64,000 bases of DNA from Acidobacteriota bacterium (GCA_026707325.1 JAPOXA010000113.1:1-64000); one strand, 5' to 3'; shown: positions 26,418 through 36,268, counted from the first letter of the stretch. Numbers and translations are program-made. The notes: a model not told the origin generated them from the sequence alone.

Positions 26418-28112
26418 CTACAGACGGTCCGCCAACTGCAGCGCCGGATCGAAGACGCGGTTCGGCACGTTGTCTTCGCCGGTCAGAAACCGGATCTCGT
26501 CGTCGTAGCCGGTCATCTCCCAGCGGATCAGCGAGATCGGGATGATGCCGCCGGCCAGGAACTCGTCGATGAAGTCGCGGAGCACGAACTGGTCGCCGAG
26601 TTGCATCGCCCGTTCGCGGAAGAGCTTCATGAAGTGGGCCTTGCCCACGACGACGCCGGTGTGGAAGCCGGGGAAGCGCAGGTTGGACTCCATCTCGTAC
26701 CAGACCATGCGCTCGTCCGGCTGGGACCAGCCCTTGGACATCAGCACGGCGCAGAGCGCCCGCGACTCGTCGAAGGTGATCAGGTTCGCGTGCATGGCGA
26801 GGTCGGGCAGGGCCAGGCTCATGTGGGAGATGTTCATCAGGTACTCGACCTCGCGGCCGCGGCGCGGCCGTTCGTCGAGGACGCCGGCCTGCATCGTGAG
26901 TTCCTCCAGGGCGACCGCCCAGCCCTCCATCCGCATCCACTCCATGTTGAAGCGGCGGTCGGCGCCGCGGATCGGCCGGTCGTCGCGCTGGCGCCGCTGG
27001 TCGTCCAGCATGTGGCCGATGTACTCGTGGGTCTCGCCGGGCAGGATCTCGCGCTCCCGTGCCTTGTGGTCGATGCTCGTGTCGGACGGCAACGGCTCCG
27101 GCGGCTCATCGGGGTCGCTGTAGTCGGTCGGGTCGACCCAGTCCGGAACGGTCATGACCTCGCCGTCGCGGAGGAAGTCGACGACGTAGCGAAGCGCCTG
27201 GTGCAGGCTGTCGGCGTACTTCCGCGGCGTGTCGGCGATCTCGAAGGGCGGCAGGTCGCGGTTGCGGTGTTCCTCGAGCGCCAGGAAGGTGACGAGCCGG
27301 TTGTACTCCTGCTCGACGATCATCCGGCTCTCCTCCCAGCCGTAGGGCGAGAGGTGGACGTTGCGCAGCCACCAGTCGTAGTTCTCCTTGCCGATGCCGG
27401 CGGCGCCGCTCCAGGACGGCTTGTTCTCCTCGACCCAGTCTCCGAAGGCCAGGACCGCGTCGCGGGCGGCTTCGGCGTCGGCGATGAGATCCGGGTGGTG
27501 CCCGGCGAGCTGCTCCGCGATCTCGTCGTAGATGCGGGCCTCCCGGGGCGCCGCCCAGATCGCGATCGTGCCGAGGTCCGGAACCGCTTCGGTCAGGTTC
27601 GACCGCGCCTGATCGTAGATCTTCGGCAGCGCCTGGAGCGTCGTTCGGTACTCGGCGAGCTCCGCCTCCTCGAACGGCGGTTCGAGTCGGAACAGCGACC
27701 GGAAGCCCGACATCGCCGGCCCGGCGCCGCCCTGGGACATCAGGTAGAACGCCGGATCCCGGGACCAGGGCCGGGTCACCCGGTGGTGGAAATCGAGCCC
27801 GTTCATCTCGGCGCGGACCAGGTGGTGGTCGATCTGGTCGGAGACCGTCCAGTCGGAGATGTCGATCGCCTGGAGCCGGCGCTTGTAGTCCTCCAGGCCC
27901 TGCCGCTGGGCTTCCATCGCCTCGGCTGTGTAGTCGGGCACGCCGTCCACGATGGCCGGCTCCTGGAAGACGCGGAACTCCTCGAAGAGTTGCAGCAGGT
28001 CGTGGTGAGTGCCGGACGCGGTTTCTTCGGCGGGTGGCGCCGCCGGGGCGCAGGCGATCGCGAGCGCGAGCAGGGAAGTGAACGGAGCGAGGCGGAGTGG
28101 AGTGTGCTGCAT
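26418..28112 (-). CDS. DUF885-family putative metallohydrolase lipoprotein
   Basis: 564 residues with an N-terminal signal ending LALAIAC (lipobox, Cys21). DUF885 features: ETHEYIGHMLDDQ with His362-Glu363 and His367 (HExxxH), EGWAVALEELTMQAG in place of the usual GWALYAE segment, GFHTGVVVGKAHFMKL, and a final RVFDPALQLADRL. DUF885 proteins are mostly exported, zincin-like and suspected of peptidase or ester hydrolase activity; none of this is shown for this branch. SD GAGGAG precedes the ATG. It starts 13 bp after the propeller gene's stop. Confidence 0.82.
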   Translation of the reverse strand: MQHTPLRLAPFTSLLALAIACAPAAPPAEETASGTHHDLLQLFEEFRVFQEPAIVDGVPDYTAEAMEAQRQGLEDYKRRLQAIDISDWTVSDQIDHHLVRAEMNGLDFHHRVTRPWSRDPAFYLMSQGGAGPAMSGFRSLFRLEPPFEEAELAEYRTTLQALPKIYDQARSNLTEAVPDLGTIAIWAAPREARIYDEIAEQLAGHHPDLIADAEAARDAVLAFGDWVEENKPSWSGAAGIGKENYDWWLRNVHLSPYGWEESRMIVEQEYNRLVTFLALEEHRNRDLPPFEIADTPRKYADSLHQALRYVVDFLRDGEVMTVPDWVDPTDYSDPDEPPEPLPSDTSIDHKAREREILPGETHEYIGHMLDDQRRQRDDRPIRGADRRFNMEWMRMEGWAVALEELTMQAGVLDERPRRGREVEYLMNISHMSLALPDLAMHANLITFDESRALCAVLMSKGWSQPDERMVWYEMESNLRFPGFHTGVVVGKAHFMKLFRERAMQLGDQFVLRDFIDEFLAGGIIPISLIRWEMTGYDDEIRFLTGEDNVPNRVFDPALQLADRL

Positions 28113-28125
28113 GACGGGAGCTCCT

Positions 28126-29703
28126 CTATTCGGGGATGTTGACGAGCGTGTAGTAGGCCTCCGAGTGAAGCAGCGGTTCGCCGTCGTCGCTGCGGACTCC
28201 GTCGAGATGCAGTTCGTGGACGTAGCCGGCGCGGAGCGGCTCGACGGTCAGACGGACGCTCATGCCCTCGCCTGCCACCTCGGCGGAACGAATGGCGACC
28301 TCGAGCTTGTCCTCCTCGGGGCCACCGTAGTTCTCGCTGAGCCGATACGTGTAGCTCTCCATCTTGTAGGACGCCGGGTCGCCGGCTGTCTCCGGATCGA
28401 GGGCCTCGGTGAACGTGAGTTCGAAGCCGTCGGCGCTGGCCCGCATCTCGTGGACCTCGAACGGCACGGCGCCGGTCCAGACGATGCGCTGGAGACCGTG
28501 CGACCTGGGGCCGATGCTGCCCCAGCCGCGCTCGGACAGGCCGGCGAAGAGCGATCCGTCATCCGCGAAAGCCAGGCGGATCACGCCGCTGTCGAGGCCG
28601 CGCCGGAAGTTGAACGCGGCGCCCTGCCAGTGGCCGCCGACCTTCTCCAGGAAGACCCGCATGACCATCGCGTGGTGCTGGTCGCCGACGAAGATCTGGC
28701 CGGTGAAGGGTCCGAAGCCGCCGCCGGTCGTGTCCCACTTGAGGCCGGACGGCGACTGGCCCAGCTTCACGTAAGGGAACCAGACGGAGGGCATGCGGAA
28801 GTTGGGGATCGACTCGTGCAAGTCCTTCATGAAGGTCCCGCCTTCGGGCTGGCCGTCGCGCGGCGGTTCGACCATCGACTCGGGCAGCAGGGTCGAGGCC
28901 ATGCCGTGCGGATGGCCGTGGAAGTCGCCGATCTCGATCAGCGAGAGCTTCGAGGCGTTGTTCCACTCGCCCTGGTTGTCGGTGTAGAAGACCTCGCCCC
29001 AGGGGCTGACCTCGACCCCGGCGGGCGAGCGGAGCCCGGCGGCCACGAACTCGGTGGCGCCGGTCGCGGGATCGACCCGCACCGCCCAGCCGCGCCAGTC
29101 GACCGGACCGTACGGCTCGGCGCCGAAGGGGATGTTGAGCGTCATCCAGAGCTTGCCGTCCGGCGTCAGCCGCGGACCGAACACGTACTCGTGGTAGTCG
29201 CCGCTCGTTTCCCAGGCGTCCGACACGGTCTCGAACACGTCGGCCCGGTCGTCGCCGTCGGTGTCCCTGAGCCGGGTCAGTTCGCCGCGCTGGGAGGTGT
29301 AGATCCAGCCGTCGAGTTCGAGCAGGCCGAGCGGCTGCCCGAGCCCGAAGGCGTACTGCTTGAAGACGGGCGCCGGCGGATCGCTGAAGGCGTTCTCGAC
29401 GATGAAGATCTCGCCGCGCCGGGTCGCCGCCAGGATGCGGCCGTCCACAAGCTGCAGCAGGCCGCCGACCTCCATCGACATGCCTTCGGGAAGCGGCATC
29501 GTGAGCACGCGGTAGTACTTCTCCTCGGCGGCGGTCTGTTCGCCGAGCACCTCCCGCTGGCTGGCGAGCAGCGCCTTTTCGATGTCCCGCCGGTCTTCCT
29601 CGTCGGGCGCTTCCTGGGTGAAGGCCGGCAGGGGCAGCACCACCGCGAGCAGCGCGGTCGCGGCGGCGTGGCCGGCGTTGGTTCGCTGGTTGAGAGGGGA
29701 CAT
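28126..29703 (-). CDS. Exported beta-propeller protein (sorbosone/PQQ-glucose dehydrogenase-like fold)
   Basis: 525 residues, signal peptide about 1-29. The region 60-400 has propeller-type repeats (GGLLQLVDGRILAATRRGEI, LTPDGKLWMTLN, FVAAGLRSPAGVEVSPWGEV, GQIFVGDQHHAMVMRV), as in the DUF7133/L-sorbosone dehydrogenase-like family frequent in Planctomycetes and Acidobacteria. The C-terminal 110 residues are Ig-like. Whether it binds PQQ or is only structural is unclear. ATG 29703 overlaps the TGA of the multihaem gene by one base, so translation is coupled, which argues that propeller and cytochrome work together. Confidence 0.8.
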   Translation of the reverse strand: MSPLNQRTNAGHAAATALLAVVLPLPAFTQEAPDEEDRRDIEKALLASQREVLGEQTAAEEKYYRVLTMPLPEGMSMEVGGLLQLVDGRILAATRRGEIFIVENAFSDPPAPVFKQYAFGLGQPLGLLELDGWIYTSQRGELTRLRDTDGDDRADVFETVSDAWETSGDYHEYVFGPRLTPDGKLWMTLNIPFGAEPYGPVDWRGWAVRVDPATGATEFVAAGLRSPAGVEVSPWGEVFYTDNQGEWNNASKLSLIEIGDFHGHPHGMASTLLPESMVEPPRDGQPEGGTFMKDLHESIPNFRMPSVWFPYVKLGQSPSGLKWDTTGGGFGPFTGQIFVGDQHHAMVMRVFLEKVGGHWQGAAFNFRRGLDSGVIRLAFADDGSLFAGLSERGWGSIGPRSHGLQRIVWTGAVPFEVHEMRASADGFELTFTEALDPETAGDPASYKMESYTYRLSENYGGPEEDKLEVAIRSAEVAGEGMSVRLTVEPLRAGYVHELHLDGVRSDDGEPLLHSEAYYTLVNIPE

Positions 29704-32681
29704 CACCAGGACAGGATCACCTCCAGGTCGAGGCTGCCGTTCGGTTCGAGCTCGATCCGTTGCAGGAGTTGCCGGACGCCCTGGGAGTCGCGGACGATCG
29801 GCGTGAGGTCTTCGTCGGAGGCGAGGGAGACGTCGAGCGTGCCGTCCACCGACCAGATCCGCTCCGGTCCGGGCACGATCTCCTCGCCCTCGGCCAGCAG
29901 CAGGAAGAGCGGGCGGGGAGCCGGGCCCGAGGCGAGCCGGAAGCGGCGAACCAGATTCGCGCCGCCGGCTCCAGGCAGGGGCGTCGGTGTCTCCTCGATC
30001 AGCACGTCGCCCAGGCGATAACGGAGTGCGGGGCGTCCCAGATCGTCCAGCCGGTAACCGAGGAAACGGCCGCCGACGTTCCGGTCGTAGCGGCCCGTTG
30101 CCGGCCAGGGACTGTCGATGTCGTCGAGAACGGCGAAAGCGGGCCCCGCCGGAAGATTGAGAACATCCGTGCCGTAGGGGCTGAAGAACTGCCCGGCTCG
30201 GCCCTGCCAGGTGCCTTTCGCGTCGAAGAAGGCACCGCGCCAGATCTTCGCGAGACGGACGGTGTTCGCGTCGAAGGCGGCGTGGACGTTCTCCGGGTAG
30301 CCGATCGCGATCGCCCGCGGGCCGACGTCGATCATGTGCGTGCGGAAGACGAGCGGGCGCAGGTCCGGAACCAGCACGAGTTCGGAACCGATGTCCATGC
30401 CCTCGGGCGTCGGCATCGAGGCGCCGAGCGACAGGAAGGCCCAGAGCGCCCTGATCTGGCCTTCGGTCGTGCCGCCGCCGAGGTGCGGGAAGTTCGCCTC
30501 GCCCTCGGGCCAGTAGGCGGGCATGCGGGTGCCGGGGCGGATCGCGGCCGGGTCGCTCAGAAAACGGAACACCCAGCCGGGGCGCAGGCGGTCGTAGGCG
30601 GTCGCAAGGTCGATCGTGGAGATTCCGGGCGCCGGGTGCACATGGATGTCGTGGCAGGTCACGCAGCCCATTCCTCCCGTGCCGATCAGTTCGAGGCCGT
30701 CTTCCGTGGCTGCGGCGGAGAGATGCGGCTCATCCAGATCGCCCGGCGTGGCGTCGATCGCTTCCAGGGCGTCCGCGAGGCGCTCGGCGGCGCCGGTCGG
30801 GAAGCCCGGCATCCTGACCTCCATGAAGTCGCGCCGGACGTGCAGGCGGTCTCCCGTGAGGATGGAGCGCAACGCATCTGGCTTCAGCTTGCCGCCGACC
30901 CCGTGAAGGGGAGGCGGCAGCCGTCCCTCGTCTCCCAGGTCCTGGTTGTCGACGACCCGGAAGTTCCTGGCCCGGACCGGATCCGGACCGCCGACTTCCA
31001 CGTCGCCGATGCGGCGCCGGTGGCACGCGAAGCAGTTGAAGCTCGCCATGGTGAGCGTGATCTCGTCTTCGTGCCGGTGCTCGGGCGGCAGGTCCGCCAG
31101 CGCCGCGAGCGCGGCCCGGATGGCCTGTTTCTGGTGGCTCGCCAGCCGGTACCGCGGCGACGTTTCGCCGCCGTGCATGGCGGGTTCGGCGAGCGCCTGT
31201 TCCGGATCCAGGGCGTCGAGGGCCGGAGCCCTGGCGCGGGAGACCGCGTAGGACCGGCCCCGCTCGGGATCGACGCCCGGCGAGGTGTGGCACGAAGAGC
31301 AGCCGTAGCGTGCAAAGAGAATGCTGCCGTCCTCTTCGTAACCTCGCCGGGGTGCGGCGGGGCCGTCGGCCGGCCGCAGGCGGACGCTCTCGTGGCTGGT
31401 CAGTTCGTGGAGCGGCGTCGGCTTCGGCAGGGCCGCTCCGGCGAGCCGGACGTCGACGAATGGCCGGCCGGTGCTGCCGCGAATGAAGTACGTCACCTCC
31501 ACGGGATGGTCGCCGGCCTCCAGCTCCGCTGCAACCTCCGTTTCGCGGCGGCTGAAGGGAGGCTTTGCGGCGAGGACGTTGTCGCCGACCCGTAGCGAGG
31601 AGCCCGATCGCCGGTCCGACGCCAGGGTGAAGGCGTATGCCCCGGCGGCGGGGAGACGCAGCAGACCGCTGAAGCGGACAGCGTGGTTGCCGCTGTTCAT
31701 GGAAATCGGCAGATCGAGCGACAGGGTGGCGACACGGCCGACGCCGGCCGGCCGCAGCGCGTCGAGGTCCGGCGCCGGGCGGAGGAAGAAGCCCGGCACG
31801 TCTTCGTCCTGTTCCGGATCCAGGTAGTACTCGAACTCGAAACCGCGGCGGCGTTCGGTCACCAGGGGTGTCTGCCCGCGCAGCAGGTAGACCGCCATGG
31901 CCTCCGCCTCCTCCCGCTCCAGGTGGAGCGGCGGCATGCGGCCGGCCGGCCGCGCGGCGCGTGGATCGAGCAGGAACCCGGCCAGCGCCGCGACGGAGGT
32001 CTTCGCGTTCAGGTCCGGCAGCGGCACGGAGGGGATCGCCGGTTCGCTTTCCGTGCCTTCCGGCGCGTGGCAGGCGACGCAGCCGACGGAATGAAAGAGC
32101 CTCCGTCCTCGCTCGACCGTGGCCTGGAAACGGTGGACGGGGAACTCGCCGAGGGCGTCGGTGGCGACCGGCCTGTCTGCTGAACGGCTCCGCGGCTCGG
32201 GACTCCCGGAGTCAAGCGACTTCGACCCGCGGTGAGCGAGGTAGCCGATCAGCGTGCGCACGACGTCTTCGCGGTCGTTCGGCTCGAGCGAGTGGAGAAC
32301 GTCCGGCATCGCCGAGCCGGGCTTCTGTTCGTGAGGCGCCAGCAGATAGTCCGAAAGCCATCGGCCGGTGACGCGCTCGGCGATGAGATCGAGGTCGGGC
32401 GCCGCTCTGGTGGGGATGCGCTCGGCGCCGCCGGCGGTCGGCGTGTGGCACGAAAGGCAGTTCAGTTCGCCGAGCAGGATCTCGCCGAGGGCGGCCTCGT
32501 CCGCGGCGCCGGCGAGCCGCAGTTGCTCGTAGCCGGGGACGACCGGCGATGTCGCCGAGTACGCCGTCTGGGCCTGGGCCGTTCCGCGCGGCGCGGTGAC
32601 ACCGAACGCACTTAGGGTCGCTACGCACCAGACCGAGCCGATGGAGCGGATAACCTGCATTCGGTGGATGGAGATCACCAT
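29703..32681 (-). CDS. Exported pentahaem c-type cytochrome with a PA14-like domain
   Basis: 992 residues from ATG 32681 (GGAG 9 nt upstream); ATG 32660 is the alternative start. Signal peptide ends near TAQAQ. Five CxxCH sites have first Cys at 75, 201, 461, 550 and 673 (CLSCH, CVACH, CSSCH, CFACH, CVTCH). Between haems two and three a beta-rich PA14-like domain (about 310-415, YAFTLASDRRSGSSLRV...FVDVRLAG) suggests carbohydrate binding. The C-terminal 300 residues are haem-free. This cytochrome plus PA14 architecture is known from Planctomycetes/Acidobacteria proteins without assigned function. First gene of the operon with propeller, DUF885 and AKR; it may pass electrons from sugar or alcohol oxidation. 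Confidence 0.84.
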   Translation of the reverse strand: MVISIHRMQVIRSIGSVWCVATLSAFGVTAPRGTAQAQTAYSATSPVVPGYEQLRLAGAADEAALGEILLGELNCLSCHTPTAGGAERIPTRAAPDLDLIAERVTGRWLSDYLLAPHEQKPGSAMPDVLHSLEPNDREDVVRTLIGYLAHRGSKSLDSGSPEPRSRSADRPVATDALGEFPVHRFQATVERGRRLFHSVGCVACHAPEGTESEPAIPSVPLPDLNAKTSVAALAGFLLDPRAARPAGRMPPLHLEREEAEAMAVYLLRGQTPLVTERRRGFEFEYYLDPEQDEDVPGFFLRPAPDLDALRPAGVGRVATLSLDLPISMNSGNHAVRFSGLLRLPAAGAYAFTLASDRRSGSSLRVGDNVLAAKPPFSRRETEVAAELEAGDHPVEVTYFIRGSTGRPFVDVRLAGAALPKPTPLHELTSHESVRLRPADGPAAPRRGYEEDGSILFARYGCSSCHTSPGVDPERGRSYAVSRARAPALDALDPEQALAEPAMHGGETSPRYRLASHQKQAIRAALAALADLPPEHRHEDEITLTMASFNCFACHRRRIGDVEVGGPDPVRARNFRVVDNQDLGDEGRLPPPLHGVGGKLKPDALRSILTGDRLHVRRDFMEVRMPGFPTGAAERLADALEAIDATPGDLDEPHLSAAATEDGLELIGTGGMGCVTCHDIHVHPAPGISTIDLATAYDRLRPGWVFRFLSDPAAIRPGTRMPAYWPEGEANFPHLGGGTTEGQIRALWAFLSLGASMPTPEGMDIGSELVLVPDLRPLVFRTHMIDVGPRAIAIGYPENVHAAFDANTVRLAKIWRGAFFDAKGTWQGRAGQFFSPYGTDVLNLPAGPAFAVLDDIDSPWPATGRYDRNVGGRFLGYRLDDLGRPALRYRLGDVLIEETPTPLPGAGGANLVRRFRLASGPAPRPLFLLLAEGEEIVPGPERIWSVDGTLDVSLASDEDLTPIVRDSQGVRQLLQRIELEPNGSLDLEVILSW

Positions 32682-34511
32682 ACAGGAGCGCTCCAGTCCT
32701 CGAAGCAGTACGTCGGGTGCGCGACTGCGGTTCTCCTGCTCCTGGCGACCCATGTCGCCTGTACTCCCGGCCCCGATGAGGCGCCGGGGCCGGCTGCCGA
32801 AGCGGCGATCCCGCACCCGGACCTCACCGAACTCGAACCGCCTCTGGCCCGCGAGATCGAGGTCCGCCGAGCCGACCTGGAGGCCTTGCTTGCCGACCAG
32901 GCAGCGAGCGCCGCCGACCAGGCCCAGGCCCTCGGCAACCTGGGCCGCCTCTATCAGGCCCACCGCCTGCTGGAGGCGGCGCTGGTCTGCTACGAGAGGG
33001 CCCACGCGCAGGCTCCCGATTCCTTCGCCTGGGCCTACTACCTGGGGGTCCTCGCTGCTGGAAGCGGGGACGTCGAAGCCGCGGCGACGGCCTTCCGGCA
33101 CGCTCTCGAACTGCGTCGCGACGACGGGCCGGCCCTGATCCGGCTCGCCGACCTCGAACTCGAGCAGGGGCGGGTCGGGGAGGCGGAGTTGCTCTACGTA
33201 CGGGCTGCTGCCGTCGACGATTCGGCCGCCGTGGCCTACGGGATGGGCCGGGTCGCCGAGGCGCGTGGCGAGTACAGGGAGGCCATCGGGCAGTTCCAGC
33301 GCGCGCTGATGCTGCAGCCGCGCGCTTCCGTCGTCCACTACAACCTCGGTCAGGCCTATCGCGAACTGGGCGAGTTCGACCGGGCCGAAGAAGCTCTGGC
33401 GCGGAGCGGGCCGAGCCGTGTCGCCATGGCCGATCCGCTGATGCACGAGTTGACGACGCTCGCCATCGGCGCCTTGCCCCACCTCGCCCGAGGCCATGCC
33501 GCCGCCCGGGAGGGTCGGCTGGCCGAAGCGGAAACCGCTTACCGGCAGGCGGTGGCGGCCGACGCGACGAATGTGCGCGCGCACGAGAGCCTCGGGACGC
33601 TGCTGGTCCGTCGTGGCAGTCCCGAAGCGGCCGTGGAGCACTTCGGCGTCGCGGTCCGGCTGGAGCCCGGGAATGCCCAGGCTCACTCCGACCTCGGAGT
33701 GCTCCTGAGCGAACTGGGGCGAAACGACCGCGCGCTGGAGCACCTCGGCCGGGCGGTCGAACTCGAACCGGGGCTGGTGGAGGCGCTGGTGACGCTCGGC
33801 AACGTCCAGACCCGAACGGGACGCCTCGACGAGGCGGAGGCTTCGTATCGCCAGGTGCTCGAGGGTGACGCGACGAACGGCGATGCACGACTCGGGCTCG
33901 GCGCCGTGCTGGCGCAGACCGGCGACTTCGACTCGGCCGCCACGGAACTGCGCGAGGCCCTGCGCCTGTTGCCCGAGGGCGACCGGACGTCGCAGATTAA
34001 CTTCGGCCTGGCCGAAGCCTTGGTCCGAACCGGCCGGCTCGAAGAGGCCCTGTCGCACTACACCCGGGTGCGCGAACTCGATCCCACGCAAGGCCTTGCC
34101 TGGCTGCGCGAGGCGACCGTGCTGATGGGCCTGGGACGGTTTGCGGACGCCAGGGCCGTGCTCGAAGCGCGGTTGGCGGTCGATTCGGTGGACGGACCGG
34201 CCGCTCACTCGCTGGCGAGGCTCCTCGCCGGCGCCCCGGACCCATCGCTTCGCGACGGCCAGCAGGCCATGACGATCGCCGGAGCGCTCCTCGAAGCCGA
34301 CAACTCTGCGCCGACCGCCGAGACGGCCGCCATGGCGCTGGCCGAAGTCGGCCGCTTCGAGGAAGCAGTCAGCATCCAGCGCACGCTCGTCCAGGAAGCG
34401 CGCCGGCAGGGTCGTGCCGGCGAAGAGCGGCGGCTGGCTCGGAACCTGGAGCGCTACGAACGTCGCCAGACCTGTTGCGCCCGCGCGGCGGATGCGTTTC
34501 CGCCGTATTGA
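32664..34511 (+). CDS. TPR-repeat lipoprotein
   Basis: 615 residues, almost entirely tetratricopeptide repeats (about 75-600), for example ALGNLGRLYQAHRLLEAALV, VVHYNLGQAYRELGEFDRAE and AQAHSDLGVLLSELGRNDRA. A hydrophobic stretch ending VAC (near residue 33) indicates export, possibly lipidated. The start is GTG 32664: no SD, but TAACCT lies 7 nt upstream, suggesting a leaderless mRNA. Its 5' end overlaps that of the divergent cytochrome gene by 18 bp. It is probably a protein-interaction scaffold; CRTAC1 and sulfatase/TPR genes lie just downstream, convergent. Confidence 0.83.
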   Translation: MDGDHHTGALQSSKQYVGCATAVLLLLATHVACTPGPDEAPGPAAEAAIPHPDLTELEPPLAREIEVRRADLEALLADQAASAADQAQALGNLGRLYQAHRLLEAALVCYERAHAQAPDSFAWAYYLGVLAAGSGDVEAAATAFRHALELRRDDGPALIRLADLELEQGRVGEAELLYVRAAAVDDSAAVAYGMGRVAEARGEYREAIGQFQRALMLQPRASVVHYNLGQAYRELGEFDRAEEALARSGPSRVAMADPLMHELTTLAIGALPHLARGHAAAREGRLAEAETAYRQAVAADATNVRAHESLGTLLVRRGSPEAAVEHFGVAVRLEPGNAQAHSDLGVLLSELGRNDRALEHLGRAVELEPGLVEALVTLGNVQTRTGRLDEAEASYRQVLEGDATNGDARLGLGAVLAQTGDFDSAATELREALRLLPEGDRTSQINFGLAEALVRTGRLEEALSHYTRVRELDPTQGLAWLREATVLMGLGRFADARAVLEARLAVDSVDGPAAHSLARLLAGAPDPSLRDGQQAMTIAGALLEADNSAPTAETAAMALAEVGRFEEAVSIQRTLVQEARRQGRAGEERRLARNLERYERRQTCCARAADAFPPY

Positions 34512-34531
34512 GCGGTTGGTGGTGTTCACCG

Positions 34532-36268
34532 CTACCGGCCGACCGCTTCTCCTTCGCCCTGGACCAGCGTCTGGTACTCCCCGACGAGTACGTCCGTCCA
34601 TTGCTCGGTCGAACCACCCGGCCAGCGGACTTCGACGTGGTTGACGGCGGCGTTCGCGCCATCGCCCAGGCCGACAAGCACCCGCGGATCGCGCGCCGAG
34701 GCGTAGCTGCCGTCGGTGTGGACGTGGCGCCAGATCGGCGCCGCGCCTTCCCGGTGGATTGTGACCTGCGCGCCTAGCGCGTCGCGGTTGTGGGCGACGA
34801 GCCGCAGGCCCAGCCACGACCGATCCTGGCCGACCTGGTTGAGCAGCAGACGCGTCGGCCCGTTGCTGTTGACGACGACGACATCGAGATCCCCGTCGTT
34901 GTCGACGTCGCCAACGGCGGCGGCGCGGCTGACTTCGGACGACTCGAAGACCGGGCCGGCATCGGCCGTGACTTCCGCGAAGCTGCCGTCGCCGAGGTTG
35001 CGGAAGAGCTGGTCCGTCTGCCGTAGCGGGTAAGGGTCACCCTCCCGGATCAACGCGTCCATGCCGATCACGGCGCCGTTGACGACTAGCAGGTCGAGGC
35101 GGGAGTCGTTGTCATAGTCGATCCAGCCGATGCCGAAGGCGGTGAACGGCAGGCTCGGCGGCCCTAGCCCGGATGACGCCGACTGGTCCCGGAACAGGCC
35201 GGCGCCGCCGTTGACGTAGAGAGTGTTCGTCTCCTGTTCGAGGTGGCTGAGGACGATGTCCGGGTCGCCGTCGCCGTCGAAGTCCCCGGCGTCGACGCCC
35301 ATGCCGGCCTCCGGCTGGCCTTCGCTGTTGACGGCGACTCCGGCGAGCAGGGCGTTGTCGGCGAAGGTGCCGTCGCCCCGGTTGATCCACAGCCGGTTCC
35401 ACATCAGGTCGTTCGCCACGTAGAGGTCGGTCCAGCGGTCGCCGTTGAAGTCGGCGGCGACCGCGCCGAGGCCGGAACCCGGCTCGTTGCCGATCCCGGA
35501 GGCCGCGGACACGTCCTCGAAAGTGCCGTCGCCCCGGTTGCGGAACAGGCTGTCGGCGGCTGGCGGGTAGGCGCCCGGGGCGCAGTAGGTGAGAACCCCG
35601 CTCGGGAGCGGGCAGGGCGTGTTGTCCGCCAGCGAGTAGTCGACGTAGTTGCCGACGTAGAGGTCCAGCCAGCCGTCGCGGTCGAAGTCGAAGAACGTGG
35701 CGGCGACGGACCAGCGGGGATCGTCGGCGCCCGAGGCGGCCGTGACGTCGTCGAAGGTGCCGTCGCCGCGGTTTCGCAGCAACTGGTTGGAGCCGAAGTT
35801 GGTGACGTAGAGGTCCGCCCAGCCGTCGTGGTCGAAGTCGCCGGTGGCGACGCCCATGCCGTAGCCGGCGGCCTCGATCCGGCTCGCCTCGGTGACGTCG
35901 GTGAAGCGGAGGTCGGCGCCGGCGGTGCCGGGCTCCAGGTCGTTGCGGTAGAGGCGGTCGGTGACCGCCGTGCCGGGAGGCGGCGGGAACAAGGCGTCCT
36001 CGAGCGTCAGGTTGGGGCCGATCATCCGGCCCTGGAGGAGGTAGAGGTCCAGGTCGCCGTCGTTGTCGAAGTCGAACAGGGCGGCGCCGCCGCCCATGAT
36101 TTCGTTGAAGTAGTGCTCACCGGACATCCCGTTGAAGTAGACGAAGTCGAGGTTCGCGGCGGGGGCGGCGTCGATGAAGATGGGGGCCGCGTCGTCGGGA
36201 AGGGGAGCGGAGTCCGGGCCGCAGGCGCCGAGCACGAGGGCAAGCGCGAGGGCCGAGCGAGCGCTCAC
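34532..36268 (-). CDS. CRTAC1-family lipoprotein (FG-GAP/VCBS, ASPIC-UnbV)
   Basis: 578 residues starting at GTG 36268, overlapping the upstream stop by 4 bp (GTGA). The signal ends ALVLGAC (lipobox LGAC, Cys16). The propeller carries Ca2+ loops (DFDNDGDLDLYLLQG, DFDHDGWADLYVTN, DFDRDGWLDLYVGN, DFDGDGDPDIVLSH, DVDNDGDLDVVVVN), and the ASPIC/UnbV domain lies at about 480-570 (VNHVEVRWPGGSTEQWTD). It is a second, distinct CRTAC1 protein in this window, lipid-anchored rather than membrane-spanning like the one at 11871. Coupling to the sulfatase-like TPR gene suggests joint function at the envelope. Confidence 0.88.
   Translation of the reverse strand: MSARSALALALVLGACGPDSAPLPDDAAPIFIDAAPAANLDFVYFNGMSGEHYFNEIMGGGAALFDFDNDGDLDLYLLQGRMIGPNLTLEDALFPPPPGTAVTDRLYRNDLEPGTAGADLRFTDVTEASRIEAAGYGMGVATGDFDHDGWADLYVTNFGSNQLLRNRGDGTFDDVTAASGADDPRWSVAATFFDFDRDGWLDLYVGNYVDYSLADNTPCPLPSGVLTYCAPGAYPPAADSLFRNRGDGTFEDVSAASGIGNEPGSGLGAVAADFNGDRWTDLYVANDLMWNRLWINRGDGTFADNALLAGVAVNSEGQPEAGMGVDAGDFDGDGDPDIVLSHLEQETNTLYVNGGAGLFRDQSASSGLGPPSLPFTAFGIGWIDYDNDSRLDLLVVNGAVIGMDALIREGDPYPLRQTDQLFRNLGDGSFAEVTADAGPVFESSEVSRAAAVGDVDNDGDLDVVVVNSNGPTRLLLNQVGQDRSWLGLRLVAHNRDALGAQVTIHREGAAPIWRHVHTDGSYASARDPRVLVGLGDGANAAVNHVEVRWPGGSTEQWTDVLVGEYQTLVQGEGEAVGR

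Noticed and set aside
34511..34533. Inverted repeat AGCGGT/ACCGCT between convergent genes as a bidirectional terminator
   Set aside because: Only a 6-bp stem with an 11-base loop and no T-run; it reaches into the CRTAC1 stop region.
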